NCBI GenBank assembly: GCA_021378525.1
Contig: JAACJW010000010.1
Location: 1 to 35,635 of the forward strand
DNA from: Ureaplasma sp. Hg2
GTDB taxonomy: Bacteria > Bacillota_I > Bacilli_A > Mycoplasmatales > Mycoplasmoidaceae
Length of the DNA stretch: 35,635 bases
Direction: 5' to 3'
The translations under genes and the position numbers were made by a program. The notes beneath the pieces are model-generated. The model was not told the origin of the DNA, made no database searches, and saw only the letters and a program-made list of their open reading frames with translations. Position 1 is the first letter of the stretch. Each line of letters starts with the position of its first letter. This document shows positions 1 through 11,024 of the stretch, one piece after another.

Positions 1-2
1 AT

Positions 3-146
3 AACGATGGCATTAATGAATGAAAAGCTATTTTAAGTCATCATTCGTCCGGTAAACTTAACGATGTTACTATTAATTACGTTGAAGTTGGAAATCCTAG
101 TATAAGAAGTAGCTATTCAATAAGTTTTACATTACATTGCGGATAG
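3..146 (+). CDS. C-terminal fragment of a CDS entering the window (unknown, surface-protein-like)
   Basis: Code-4 frame reads NDGINEWKAILSHHSSGKLNDVTINYVEVGNPSIRSSYSISFTLHCG then TAG; includes one TGA Trp. Truncated by the window edge. Confidence 0.45.
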
Positions 147-362
147 TTTGTGTAAATTCACTTTTTACAAATCTTAATAATAATGTTTTAGGATCAAACT
201 TATATCTAATTATAACCTATCTTCAAATAGGACGTACGATTGGTTTGGGAAAGGACCTCAACTTGCGATAGTTGTCATTCATTTATTAGCTTGATTGATA
301 ATGGATAGAAATAGAATTGATTCATATGAGTTTTTAAACATGCTGTGTAACACGTTAAATAC

Positions 363-391
363 TTGAGAAGAAAATTAAAGCAAGTTATAAT
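363..391 (+). promoter_or_regulatory. Sigma70-type promoter, TTGAGA-17 bp-TATAAT
   Basis: TTGAGA at 363-368, TATAAT at 386-391; the same extended sequence recurs at 1494-1522 before the paralogous gene. Confidence 0.7.
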
Positions 392-497
392 ATAATTATA
401 GAAAATTATATTTGGGTATTTATTTTATTATAAATTTTTAATAATTATATTAAGTTTATCACTCGTTTAATTAATTAAAAAAATGGAGGGGTATTAT

Positions 498-1379
498 ATG
501 AGCAGCCGTTCTTCTAGAAACTATGATAATAATCGTTCTTCTAGAAACTATGATAATCGTTCCAATAGAAACTATAGTAGTCGTTCTTCTAGAAATTATA
601 ACGAAAGTTTTTCTAGAAATGACCCAAGAATTATTGAACCGGGCCAATTGCCACCACCACCACCTAGAAAAAGTGCAAAGTGAAAATGAGTTTCATTAGG
701 TGTTTTATCATTAACATTTGTAATTGCTGTTCCAGTTGCAACATTTGTCACGATTTCAATATTATCACCCGTCAATGAAAAAGATGGTGTGGAATATAAA
801 TTAACTTGAATTGGTCCTAGCGACAATGACAAAACAAGAATTGCTAACGATACAATGTTTACTTCAACATACATTTTAAATCATTGGATGCAAATAGATA
901 AAAACTATATTTCTAAATACGGTAACCCTGACGTTAAAATTAACATAGATGAGAGTGCAGGAAAATTCACGACAACACTAATTTTTGACAAAGGTGCCAA
1001 TGTTTCTTACAATGGTGAAAAAATAATTGATAGTAAAATTGTATTTAGAACACCTGGATTTAATACCAGTTATATTGTAAACATCAATACGGATCATGCT
1101 AGTGTCAAAGCTAAGCAAAGTGATTTTGCAAAAAGCATTACAACCTTCAATACATCGGTAACCATCCCGGATGCACTTAAGGTGCTTACAAATGATGGCG
1201 TTGTTATCAAAGACGCAAATGATATAATAATTGATTCAACAAATAACAGTTCAATTATTTCAATCAAAGGAACTGTTGTAGGCGGAGATGTTCAAATTGT
1301 AATTGTGTACAAAATTTATCCAGAGTCAGACCTACAAGGTTCAAGTTCTGCAACCATTACAAAAAATAAATTTGTATAA
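498..1379 (+). CDS. Single-pass membrane protein, basic SRNY-repeat cytoplasmic tail plus extracellular domain (paralog A)
   Basis: Frame joins ORFs 483..683 and 855..1379 through TGA codons; GGAGGGG RBS precedes ATG 498; tail SSRNYDNNRSSRNYDNRSNRNYSSRSSRNY, then TM VSLGVLSLTFVIAVPVATFVTISIL. Confidence 0.8.
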
Positions 1380-1493
1380 ATAAAATTTAAATGTCTACTA
1401 ATTAAAATTAATGGTATTAAATATCGTCAGGTATGGCTATTGATATTTTATAGTTCAATTATAAGTTATAAAATATGCTATTAAGTTATTTAC

Positions 1494-1522
1494 TTGAGAA
1501 CTAAATTAAAGAAAGATATAAT
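1494..1522 (+). promoter_or_regulatory. Sigma70-type promoter, TTGAGA-17 bp-TATAAT
   Basis: TTGAGA 1494-1499, TATAAT 1517-1522, near copy of the 363-391 promoter. Confidence 0.7.
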
Positions 1523-1613
1523 ATAAACATATTAATCTTTATACTATTGTATTTTAGTGATTAGATTTCAACAATTTGATTTATTATTTAATTAATGAAG
1601 AAGGAGTATGCGT

Positions 1614-2453
1614 ATGAGAAATTCATCTTATGATGATGATCCAATAAATGAAGATCATTGATATAATAAATCAAAACGATATAAACCACCACATGGTCAG
1701 AGAAAAAAATGAATTGCAGTCGGAATAGTTTCGTTAGCTTTTGTTATTGCAATTCCGATGATAACATATTTCTCAATATCACTCGTTGAACTAAATAAAG
1801 AAAATGATAAATCTAATTCTAATTCTATGAAATATTCGTTAACTTGAAGTGGACCTAGTAGTAATGATAAAAAACGAACCGCCACTGATCCGATTTTTTC
1901 TAAGGAATATGTGTGAAAAAACTGAATTCATATCGATAGTAGCTATATTGAAAGATATGGCGCCCCAAAACAAAATCAAATAAAAATTGTAGGAAATGTT
2001 GAAACTGGAAGACTTACAACTACTATTGATTTTAATGAAGATGCGACCATTTTATATAATAACTCACAAATATATGATCATCAAATTATTTTTCAATCGT
2101 CGGGATTTTATATTGGCGACGTTCTTAATGTAAATTTTGATCAAGCTTACATCACTGCAAGCCAAGGTGATTTTATAAAAAGTATCTCAGCCGGTCATCA
2201 GGAGTCACTAGTAACTGTTGGCGGAGCTTTAGATGTTCTCGCTAAAGACAATATTAAAATAACAGATAAAAACGGCGTAAAAATAGATTCAAATAACGAT
2301 AGTGCAATTATTTCGATAGATGGGAAAATGGAGGGAACCTATACCACCGGTGATGTTGTGATTAGCATAAAACATAAAATAAATCCTTCGTCTGATCAAG
2401 AGGGCATCCAAGAAATATTAATCCCAGAAAATAAATTTATCCCTAAAAAATAA
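1614..2453 (+). CDS. Single-pass membrane protein, paralog B of 498..1379
   Basis: Code-4 ORF missed by the track: MRNSSYDDDPINEDHWYNKSKRYKPPHGQRKKWIAVGIVSLAFVIAIPMITYFSISLVE...KYSLTWSGPSSNDKKRTATDPIF..., aligning with KLTWIGPSDNDKTRIANDTMF in paralog A; AAGGAG upstream. Confidence 0.8.
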
Positions 2454-2495
2454 TAATTTTATAGAATAAACAGAAATTCCAATTATAAAACATAT

Positions 2496-2530
2496 AAAAA
2501 CATCAGAAACAATTAAGTTCTGATGTTTTT
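2496..2530. terminator. Bidirectional rho-independent terminator
   Basis: AAAAACATCAGAA ... TTCTGATGTTTTT between convergent genes. Confidence 0.85.
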
Positions 2531-2533
2531 ATA

Positions 2534-4876
2534 TTATGCGTTTTTCTTTATTTTATCATCTGTAAATAATGCTTTGAAAATTTCATCATAATGTTCAACT
2601 AAATGAATTTTAATTTCTTTTAGGATTTCCTTTGGAATATCGATTAAGAAACGTTCATCTTCAATCGGAAGAAAGATTTCTCTGACACCAGCCCGATGAG
2701 CTGAGATAACTTTTTCTTTTACGCCACCAATGATTCCAACGCGGCCACGCAACGTTATTTCACCAGTCATGGAAATATTCGTATTAATCGCTTTATTGGT
2801 TAAAACTGATATTAACGCAGTTGTTAGAGCAACTCCAGCACTTGGGCCATCCTTCGGAACGCCACCAGCAGGAACATGGACGTGAATATCAATCTTTTGG
2901 AAGACATCTTCATCAATGTTAAAGTGTTTTGCATTAGATTTAACATAACCAATTGCAACACTAACTGATTCTTTCATCGTTTGTTCTAGGTTACCAGTAA
3001 CAATGATTTTGCCTTTACCTTTGAAGAAAGATGCTTCAATCGGAAGCAAATCACCACCGGCTGATGTATATGCCATTCCGTTGACGATTCCAGGAATTGC
3101 TGTCTTTTCTTTTAAAGTTGGATCAAATTTTTCTTTTCCTAAAAATAATTTAACTTCAGGAATCTCAATTTTACTTGGTGTTTTATGACCTTTTAATTCA
3201 GCCACAACAAACTTTCGAATGATTTGACGAATTTGTCGTTCAAGTTCACGAACCCCAGCTTCACGAGTATAATGATTAATAATGTAATCAAGTGCTTCAT
3301 CACTAAAAGGTAAATCCTTTTCGTTCATGGCAGCTTCTTTAAATACCTTTGTAATTAAATGGGTTTTAGCAATTTCTCGTTTTTCATTTGATGTATAACT
3401 AGATAATTCAATAACTTCAAGACGATCAATCAAAGCATATGGGATTTGATTGTAGTAATTTGCAGTTGCAATAAACATTACTTTACTCAAGTCATATTCT
3501 TCTTCAATGTAGTTATCACTAAAACGATTGTTTTGTTCTGGATCTAATACCTCAAGCATCGCTGATGCAGGATCACCCCTGTTGTCACTTGCCATTTTAT
3601 CAATTTCATCTAATAGGAAGATTGGGTTAATGACCCCAGCTTTTTTCATTCCTTTGATGATTCTTCCGGGCATTGCCCCGATATATGTTTTACGGTGTCC
3701 TCTAATTTCAGCTTCATCTCTTACTCCACCCAAACTAACTTTGACATACTTTTTACTTAATGCTTCAGCAATTGATAACGCAAGTGAAGTTTTACCAACA
3801 CCCGGTGGTCCGACTAAACAAAGAATTGGACCTCGCATATTTTTATTTTTAGTCCGAATTGCTAAGTACTCAAGAATTCTTTCTTTAACTTTTTCTAATC
3901 CATAATGGTTTTTATTTAGAATTTTTTCAACTTGTTTAATATTGCTATCATCTTTTTCTTCTTGTCATCAAGGTAAATCAACTAATCAGTCAATATAAGA
4001 TTTAATAATACTAGCTTCATTACTACTCATAGCAGCTTCATATTTATTTAATTCACTAGTAATTTTTTCTTTAATATGTTTAGGGTAGGGAAATTTTGCA
4101 ATCTTTTCTTTGATTTTATCAATTTCAACATCCTTAGTTGAAAGCTCACCTAATTCTTCTTTGATGGCTCGAAGTCGTTCACGTAAGTAAAACTCCTTTT
4201 GTTGCTTACTTAAATTATCATTAATTTTCTTATTAATAGTTGAATCAACATTAGCTGCGATTGTGCCATTGTCTAGTTCTTTAAGTGTTAGCATCACAAC
4301 TAAATCAAGTCGTTTGCTAACGTCTGCTTCAGCCAATACTTTTTGTTGTGTCGCTAAATTAATCAATAAGTTATTAGCTAAAATATCGCCTAATTTTGTT
4401 GGATTTGAATTCGGTGCCATGACATATTTTTTAATATCTTTCATGTTTTGGATATCACCAGTACCGCTTTCAATGGCGTTAAGTAATAATTCAATAATAT
4501 CTTCGGCAACTTTAGTATTGTATTCGTTTTTAACATTCTTTTCTTTAAGAACATGATATTCACAAAGGATGTTGCCGTCTTCTTGAGTTTCATAACTTTC
4601 GATTTTAACTCTTTTAGTTGCTTTGACTTCAACCAATAAAGTAGCGTCATCATACTTTTTGATTTTTTTAATTTTACAAATCGTTCCAACTTTATAAACC
4701 TCATCAAATGATGGTTTATCAATCACCGGATCCTTTTGGCTGATGACAATAATTTCCTTGTCAGTTTGATCTGCAATTTCAATTGATTTAATCGAACATT
4801 CTCTTCCGATTTCAATTGATTTTGTAGTCGACGGGAAAATTAGTATCCCGCGTGTAATAAGTAGTGGTTTAGTCAT
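2534..4876 (-). CDS. lon: ATP-dependent protease La (Lon)
   Basis: ORFs 2534..3838 and 3986..4876 share a frame and join through TGA Trp codons (780 aa); Walker A LVGPPGVGKTS, catalytic-site PKDGPSAGVAL. Confidence 0.97.
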
Positions 4877-4940
4877 TTGTTAAGTCTCCTATTTTTATTC
4901 ATTACATTGTATATTAATACTAACATAAATTTATCTTATG

Positions 4941-4967
4941 TTAGCACTCTTTTTTATAAAGTGCTAA
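4941..4967. promoter_or_regulatory. CIRCE element (HrcA operator) upstream of lon
   Basis: TTAGCACTC-N9-AAGTGCTAA, one mismatch to consensus TTAGCACTC-N9-GAGTGCTAA, located 65 bp upstream of the lon ATG. Confidence 0.92.
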
Positions 4968-4999
4968 TTATTTATAAATTTCCTAAAATATCAAATAAA

Positions 5000-5027
5000 A
5001 ATCTAATACTCCAAAAAGTATTAGATT
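5000..5027 (-). terminator. Terminator downstream of tig
   Basis: AATCTAATACT-CCAAAA-AGTATTAGATT; on the minus strand followed by TTTATTT. Confidence 0.75.
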
Positions 5028-5053
5028 AAAAATGATTATTTATTATTTTTATT

Positions 5054-6337
5054 TCATTCAACTAATTTTTCTAAAGTTTTTTCATTTATTAAGATTTCTT
5101 CAATTTGTTCATCTGAAATTTTTTCTTTTATTTCTTCAACAGGAACATTGTAAACTTTTGAAAGTTTTTCGTAATGTGCTTTGTATTCTTTTTTATCAAC
5201 GGTAATTTTTTCTTGTTCAGCAATTTTTTCCATTAACAATATAGTCTTGATATTCTTTTCAGCTTGTGTCTTAATTTCTTCGTCCATTTTGCTAGTATCG
5301 CCACCCAACATTTTTACATAGTCATCATATTTAATGCCCATTTGTTCAATTTGACGTTTGTTGTCAGCTCGAATTCGTTCGATCTCAGAGCCTAACATTG
5401 ACATTGGTAAGTGTGATAATTTAACACGTTTTACTAATTCATTAATAATTTGGCCTCATAGTTCTTCTTTTTGTTTTTGAAGTTTCATGTCATGAAGTTG
5501 TTTTTTAAAGTATTCACGTAATTCTTTTTCATCTTTAACATTATCTAATTTTAAAGATTTAATAAAGGCAGCATCAATCTTTGGTTTTTTAACTTCTTTA
5601 ATATCTTGAATCGTAACGTGGAAAACTACTTTTTTACCAGCTAGTTCCTTTGCTTGATATTCTTTTGGGAAAGTTAAATCAAGGTCAGCTTCTTCGCCTT
5701 TTTTAAGACCGATCATTTTTTCTTCAAAACCAGGAATGAATTGGTTTGAACCGATTTCTAGTTCATACCCTTCAGCTTTACCACCTTCGAATGTTTTACC
5801 ATCACGGTAACCAACGAAGTCAAAGATTGCAACATCACCCTTAGCGATTGCGCCAGTCTTTTTAGGGACCATCATTGTATCGCGTTTAAGGAACTTTTCT
5901 AATTCCGCATCAATTTCATCTTTTGAAACTTTAATTGCTTCAGATTTTAATTTAACATTTTTGTATTCTTTAATAGTTGTTTTTGGATATAGATCATAAA
6001 TGAATAAAACAGTTATGCTATCTTCTTGTACATCTTTAAAATCAACTGAGGGTTGTTCCATTACGTCAACATCCAATTTTTTAATTTTAGAACTTGCTTC
6101 TAAAAAATCAAAGGCACCTGGGATTGCAAGCTTTGATGCTTTAACAATAACGTCCATTGCATTGATGTTTTTCTTTGCAACTGCAGCTGGTACTTTTCCT
6201 TTACGGAAGCCTTGCACAGTAATGTTTTTAGCTAATTGATTCAATGCTTTATCTTTGCATTTGGTTCAATCTTGACCATCAACCATAACAGCGACATTTA
6301 CGCTCGTTTCAAGTTGTTCAATATTTTTAATTTCCAT
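5054..6337 (-). CDS. tig: Trigger factor (peptidyl-prolyl isomerase chaperone)
   Basis: ORFs 5054..5404 and 5456..6244 share a frame, start ATG 6337 (427 aa); QGFRKGKVPAAV and FKBP-like GDVAIFDFVGYRDGKTFEGGKAEGYELEIGSNQFIPGFEEKMIG. Confidence 0.96.
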
Positions 6338-6564
6338 ATTATTTTTCCTCATTTACTAAAATTTTAATTTATTTAAACTTTATACATTTTAACATTAATT
6401 TATCAAAATAAATAAAAATTTTATTTTGCTCTAATCATAATCTTAAAAAAAATATAAAAACCTAGATTATTGCTACCATAAAAATTTATGATGGCTTTGG
6501 TCTTATATCTTGTGATAACAAATTTATAATTATCAGTTGCTTGTCTTGTTATTGAATAATTACT

Positions 6565-6714
6565 TTATAAAATAACTGAAAGACAAATTCCTAGGACTGA
6601 ACAAATTATCATGATGGCTAGTACTATCGCCATAATTCATTTAATTGTTTTGTTCATCCCCAATTGGTATTTTGCGCTATTTTCGTGTGCTTTTTGTTTT
6701 TCGGATTTAATCAT
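6565..6714 (-). CDS. Small single-TM membrane protein (49 aa)
   Basis: Code-4 ORF MIKSEKQKAHENSAKYQLGMNKTIKWIMAIVLAIMIICSVLGICLSVIL, overlapping the upstream gene by 8 nt (translationally coupled). Confidence 0.6.
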
Positions 6715-7932
6715 TTTTAATACCTTTAAGTGCCCTTTGTAAAATTAGAGTAATCTCATTATCACGATAACCACTACCAGTTAAAAGTGCTTTAGCATAA
6801 TCAATTAAGGTAAAGGTGAAGTTATCAATTGTAAAATCAGGTGGCTCAGGATAAAAGTAACTATACATAATATACATTAAATCAACAATTAAACTTTGCA
6901 ATGACGGATCGTTAAAACATTTCTTGTTAATCAGTTTTAATGATTCAGTAAATAGCGGTATTTTATCTGGTAATAAATGATTCCTTGGATTAATCGTTGA
7001 TGACTCAGAAGTGTAAGAATTATAAAACTTAAAATCATAAGAGATTTTGAATTGATTCAAGTGTTCAATTAAAAATAATTTATCTTCATTACGCATTATT
7101 TTATCTAAGAAGACATCTTGGATATAAAGCATGTCCGGTAATTTTAATTCACTACGATATTTATTTAAGAAATATTGAAATAAAAAAACATCACATGTAT
7201 GGTTTTCAGGCGAATAAAACTTATCTAATAATTCTAGTTTAGACATATTGTTAAAGCGTTTGATATAGTTTTCTTGTTTGGTTTCACTTTCGATCTTTAA
7301 AGCTAATTGTTCAAATAGTTCTAAATATTCTAGCGGCATATAAGGTTGGTCTAATTCTTCACGAATGATTTTTAAGGCGTCATCTTTTTTATTTGCTTTA
7401 TATAAACCGGTTATCTTTTCAATAATTGATTCATAAAAAGCTGACATCTCAGAAACCTCAGGAGCCTTCTTTGTAGCTGGCATACCTTTGAAATTGTTGC
7501 TCTTTTTGGAAGCATCAATCGTATGTGACTTTGGAATTTTATCTTGGTCAACATTGCCTAAAATATCTCGTTTAACAAAAGACGTGTTTATTTGTTTACG
7601 ACCATTAGCATCAAATTTAGGTTGATTTGATTTATTATTTTTATGAGCGCCTGTGACTACTTTGTTTTTCGGTTTATTCTTTGCCCGTTCACGAGCGTCT
7701 TTTAAAATTTTATTAGGATTAATTTCAGTTTTTTTGCGAGCTTCAACTTTATTTTTGGAACTCTTTTTTGCACTTGTTACCTTTGGTTGGGGTTTAACTT
7801 GATTGGTTGGATGTAATTTTTGGGTATTATTAAAGTTACTACTAGGTTGCTTAGGAAGCTGCTTAGTATTTAGTTTATTTAATCTACTGGTTTCATTCTT
7901 ATCAAAATCTGAATCAAATTTTGATAATGCCA
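6707..7932 (-). CDS. DUF3196-like (TPR-type) protein with long K/N/Q-rich disordered N-terminus
   Basis: Start MALSKFDSDFDK at 7932; C-terminal FYESIIEKITGLYKANKKDDALKIIREELDQPYMPLEYLELFEQL resembles mycoplasma DUF3196 proteins. Confidence 0.65.
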
Positions 7933-7943
7933 TATTTAGGGGT

Positions 7944-8555
7944 TTAGTTTCTGCCACTATGAGGCTCCTTCCGTGCTGAGTTAATTTGTAGAACTTTTTG
8001 CTTGTACTCTTCAATTTTTGATTTGCTTGTTAATTTCTCAAAATAACCTTCGTTAATAAGCTTAATAACTTTTGCCTCTACTTCTTTAATAATATCAATT
8101 AATTTACTACCATAGTTGTATTTTATTTGATTAGTTTCAAATTCTTTCATATCAACTTCACGTCATTTACCTGAAGTTAATATTTTAAAATCTAAATCAA
8201 AATCAAAATATTTAAAGGCTTGCTCCTCGTAAATGAATGGGGATGACAAGTTAATGTATAAGCGCATTCCGTCTTTTTCTTCAGTGCATATTACATTAAA
8301 TCATTCATCTGGAAAAAGAAATCAAAAGGTTGGTTTGATAACACCGCTTTGAAAACTACGGGTTGAATTTTCCTCTGATGTTAAAACCCGCGACCCTTGA
8401 CTTGCCATTACAGTAAATTCAGAGTTCGTTTCAATAATTAGCGGATATTCTCAAATCCGATATAATCACCCATTTAGTTTATAGGCGTGGATCATTGCCT
8501 TTTTACCAATGATAATTGGAGCATTTTCCTTGATAAATTTACTATTGTTTTTCAT
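7944..8555 (-). CDS. DUF402 family protein (NtdP-like nucleoside phosphatase)
   Basis: Code-4 frame 8555..7944: MKNNSKFIKENAPIIIGKKAMIHAYKLNGWLYRIWEYPLIIETNSEF...FPDEWFNVICTEEKDGMRLYINLSSPFIYEEQAFKYFDFDLDFKI, DUF402 hallmark. Confidence 0.8.
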
Positions 8556-8683
8556 ACCTATTATTATATAAGAAAAAAGCACTTAATTATTATTAATGAT
8601 TTGATAAATATCATATTTCAATAAAATTAAGATTTATCTGCTTCCAATCCAAACTAATAAACGTTTATTGTATCGTTAAATAA

Positions 8684-9523
8684 TTATGCTTGATTGTTTT
8701 TAAATCAAAAAACAACTTGTTCATATTTAGTTATTAAGGTAACTTGATATTTTGTTTGATCTAGGTATAAGAGACATCAATATAAATCAACTAAGCTAAC
8801 GATAAAACAATAATGGAATAATGTTGTTTTATTAATTGCTCCATAACTGTCAGTTAATACATTAGTTCATTGAGCATGACTGCTAAGTTCTAAATTAAGG
8901 TATAGTGAAGCTAAATCTCAATATGGATTATTTTGACGGACTCATTCAAAATCAATGATATTGATTTGATCGTTATCAACGATAATATTATTAAGGTTTA
9001 AATCATTGTGGGCCAAGACTAGCTGATCATTTGAATGAATGGTTATTAAATTTTGATATAGTTGAAAATGTTCTAAACTAATGAATCGTTTATTTTGTTT
9101 TAATAAAAAATTAAAATTATCTTGATTGATAAATTGTAGGGGATCAAATGATTTAATGTTGGTGCAAAAAGTTTGGTGAATTATCTTTAATTGTTTGATT
9201 AAATTGCTAATCACAGTTTCATTCACTAAAGCAATTGTCAAAGGAACTCCTTCATATCACTTGCGAATCATCATCCCGTTTTGGGGGTCTTGATAAATGA
9301 CCGGCTGCTTTAAAGCGATTAATGCAAGTTGCTCGTTAAAGCGGCCCACCACATCATTATGTTTACCATAACGCATTAGAAACTTTTGCTTATCGTTAAG
9401 TTCGATTCGGTAAACATCATTACTAAGGTTATGGTTGATTTTTTTAATCGCTTTAAAATCTTTAACAACATATTCACTATGCTTAAAAAAATCACTTTTT
9501 ATTTGGTTTAATGGTTTATTCAT
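8684..9523 (-). CDS. APH/choline-kinase-fold phosphotransferase, candidate thiamine kinase
   Basis: ORFs 8942..9241 and 9257..9547 share a frame, extended to TAA 8684; APH motifs HNDLNLNNII...INIIDFEW; overlaps the ThiT-like gene under a TPP riboswitch. Confidence 0.82.
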
Positions 9524-10544
9524 AATAGAATTGCTCCCATGAAGCATCGCGCATTTTTAACATTGGATAAAACAAAGCTAAACCAACCGGTAAAATGATT
9601 GCGGTTGTATAACCAATTCCCATGGCATTTAAACCAATCGAATAAATAAACTTATCATATTGCGTGCTTTGGTCTGGCGCTCAATACATCATTCCAGCTC
9701 AGACATGAATCATCAAACGAATTACCATTAAAATAATAAAACTAAAGGTAAACCAAGTAAAACGGATTGTTCAATATTTATTCTTTTTATCAATGATATG
9801 AAGTTGTTTAGCAATCTGATCGACAATTTTATCAAATCACATCAACGGGAAAAAGACTCACATCACCAAGATGTATTCTAAAAAATAATCAATTGGGTTT
9901 TGGGCAATTTGACCGAACATCGTTAGAATGAACGGGGTAATTACAAAGAACATTAATTTATAACGCATTGAACGAATCAATAATAATGACAAAATAAAAA
10001 CTAAATAATGCAGTTCCAAATGTTCGACCCCGATCATTGGTGTGAACGAAGCAATGTATTTTGCTAGAATACAAAAAGCTAATAGCATCCCCGCTAATGT
10101 TAAATCTAGGATTTGAGCTCTGGTGGATAATTCCTCAAAACCTAAATATGATAAAATAGATTCTCATTTAGTCTTTTTAACTTCATTTAATTCCTGAAGT
10201 TCTTTTAGCGCTAGTTTACTACTACTATATAGTTTTAATGCTTTAATAAAAGCAATCGGCAATAATGTTATGCCTCATTGGGCAGCACTTTTAATTAAAT
10301 GACTTTGGATTTCAGATGAATCGGTTTTATTAATTAATAAATAAAAACTAGTAACTAACTCCATTAATGCCCCAACACTTAAAATAATTCATCCGATTAG
10401 TGCGAAGACACTAATGTTAATGTTGTTGATTGGTGCGTCCAAAGCAAAGGTTCCTGCTAGACCAATAATCAAACCGCAGATAATAATGATTCAACTTCAA
10501 ACTAGATAGTTAGAACTTCGTTTTATTTTTTTAATTTGTTGCAA
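9516..10544 (-). CDS. ThiT-like thiamine ECF transporter S component with N-terminal membrane extension
   Basis: TTG start 10544 after GGAGGA; 342 aa polytopic; C-terminal RLMIHVWAGMMYW...KFIYSIGLNAMGIGYTTAIILPVGLAL resembles the ThiT HxxxGxxxW/YSxxxN region; TPP riboswitch upstream. Confidence 0.7.
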
Positions 10545-10554
10545 TTAAAAATCC

Positions 10555-10570
10555 TCCTTATAAATAAGGA
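10555..10570 (-). promoter_or_regulatory. Candidate SD-sequestering hairpin of the TPP riboswitch expression platform
   Basis: Minus strand TCCTTAT-TT-ATAAGGA, whose 3' arm contains part of the AAGGAGGA ribosome-binding site. Confidence 0.55.
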
Positions 10571-10603
10571 AGACAACATAAAATATTATAATATTTAATA
10601 TTT

Positions 10604-10682
10604 ATAGCTGCTTCCGCTAGTATTAACTAGATCAAGTCATAAGAGTGTTTCTCAACCGTTATAATTAACAGTACCTCCGCTA
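10604..10682 (-). promoter_or_regulatory. TPP riboswitch (THI element)
   Basis: Minus strand AGCGGAGGTACTG...GGTTGAGAAACACTCTTATGACTTGATCTAGTTAATACTAGCGGAAGCAGCT; matches thi-box signatures CTGAGA and GAACCTGATCTGGTTAATACCAGCG. Confidence 0.93.
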
Positions 10683-10726
10683 TAATGACAAAATAATTTT
10701 AGCACGAGATAATGATATAAAATAAA

Positions 10727-10747
10727 AAAAGCACTAGCAGTGCTTTT
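10727..10747. terminator. Terminator downstream of tRNA-His
   Basis: AAAAGCACT-AGC-AGTGCTTTT. Confidence 0.8.
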
Positions 10748-10757
10748 ATTTATAATA

Positions 10758-10835
10758 TGGGGCGATTAACGGGATTTGAACCCGCGCGTGCCTGAGTCAC
10801 AGTCAGGTGTGTTAACCGACTTCACCATAACCGCC
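10758..10835 (-). tRNA. tRNA-His (GUG)
   Basis: Minus strand GGCGGTTATGGTGAAGTCGGTTAACACACCTGACTGTGACTCAGGCACGCGCGGGTTCAAATCCCGTTAATCGCCCCA; anticodon GTG, encoded G-1 pairing C73, encoded CCA. Confidence 0.96.
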
Positions 10836-11024
10836 ATTATTTCGGACGTTAATATTATACATTATTTAAATTTAAAAATTAAAATAATTGCAAATAAATA
10901 TTATTGGAAAGCGATTATCAGATACCTTGGTTAGATTTAAGGAGAAGTCATTAACTTCATAACACTATCTTTACTATCGATAAAAGATAACTAAATATTT
11001 GATTGTTATTTTAAACTTGATTAT

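Noticed and set aside
3003-3905. Plus-strand ORFs 3003..3188 and 3528..3905
   Set aside because: Antisense to strongly conserved lon codons; spurious.
4263-4722. ORFs 4263..4556 (+) and 4441..4722 (-)
   Set aside because: Overlap lon in other frames; lon translation is convincing there.
2534-4876. Apparent split of lon into two genes
   Set aside because: The gap is in frame (49 codons) and contains only TGA codons, which are Trp in code 4; no true interruption.
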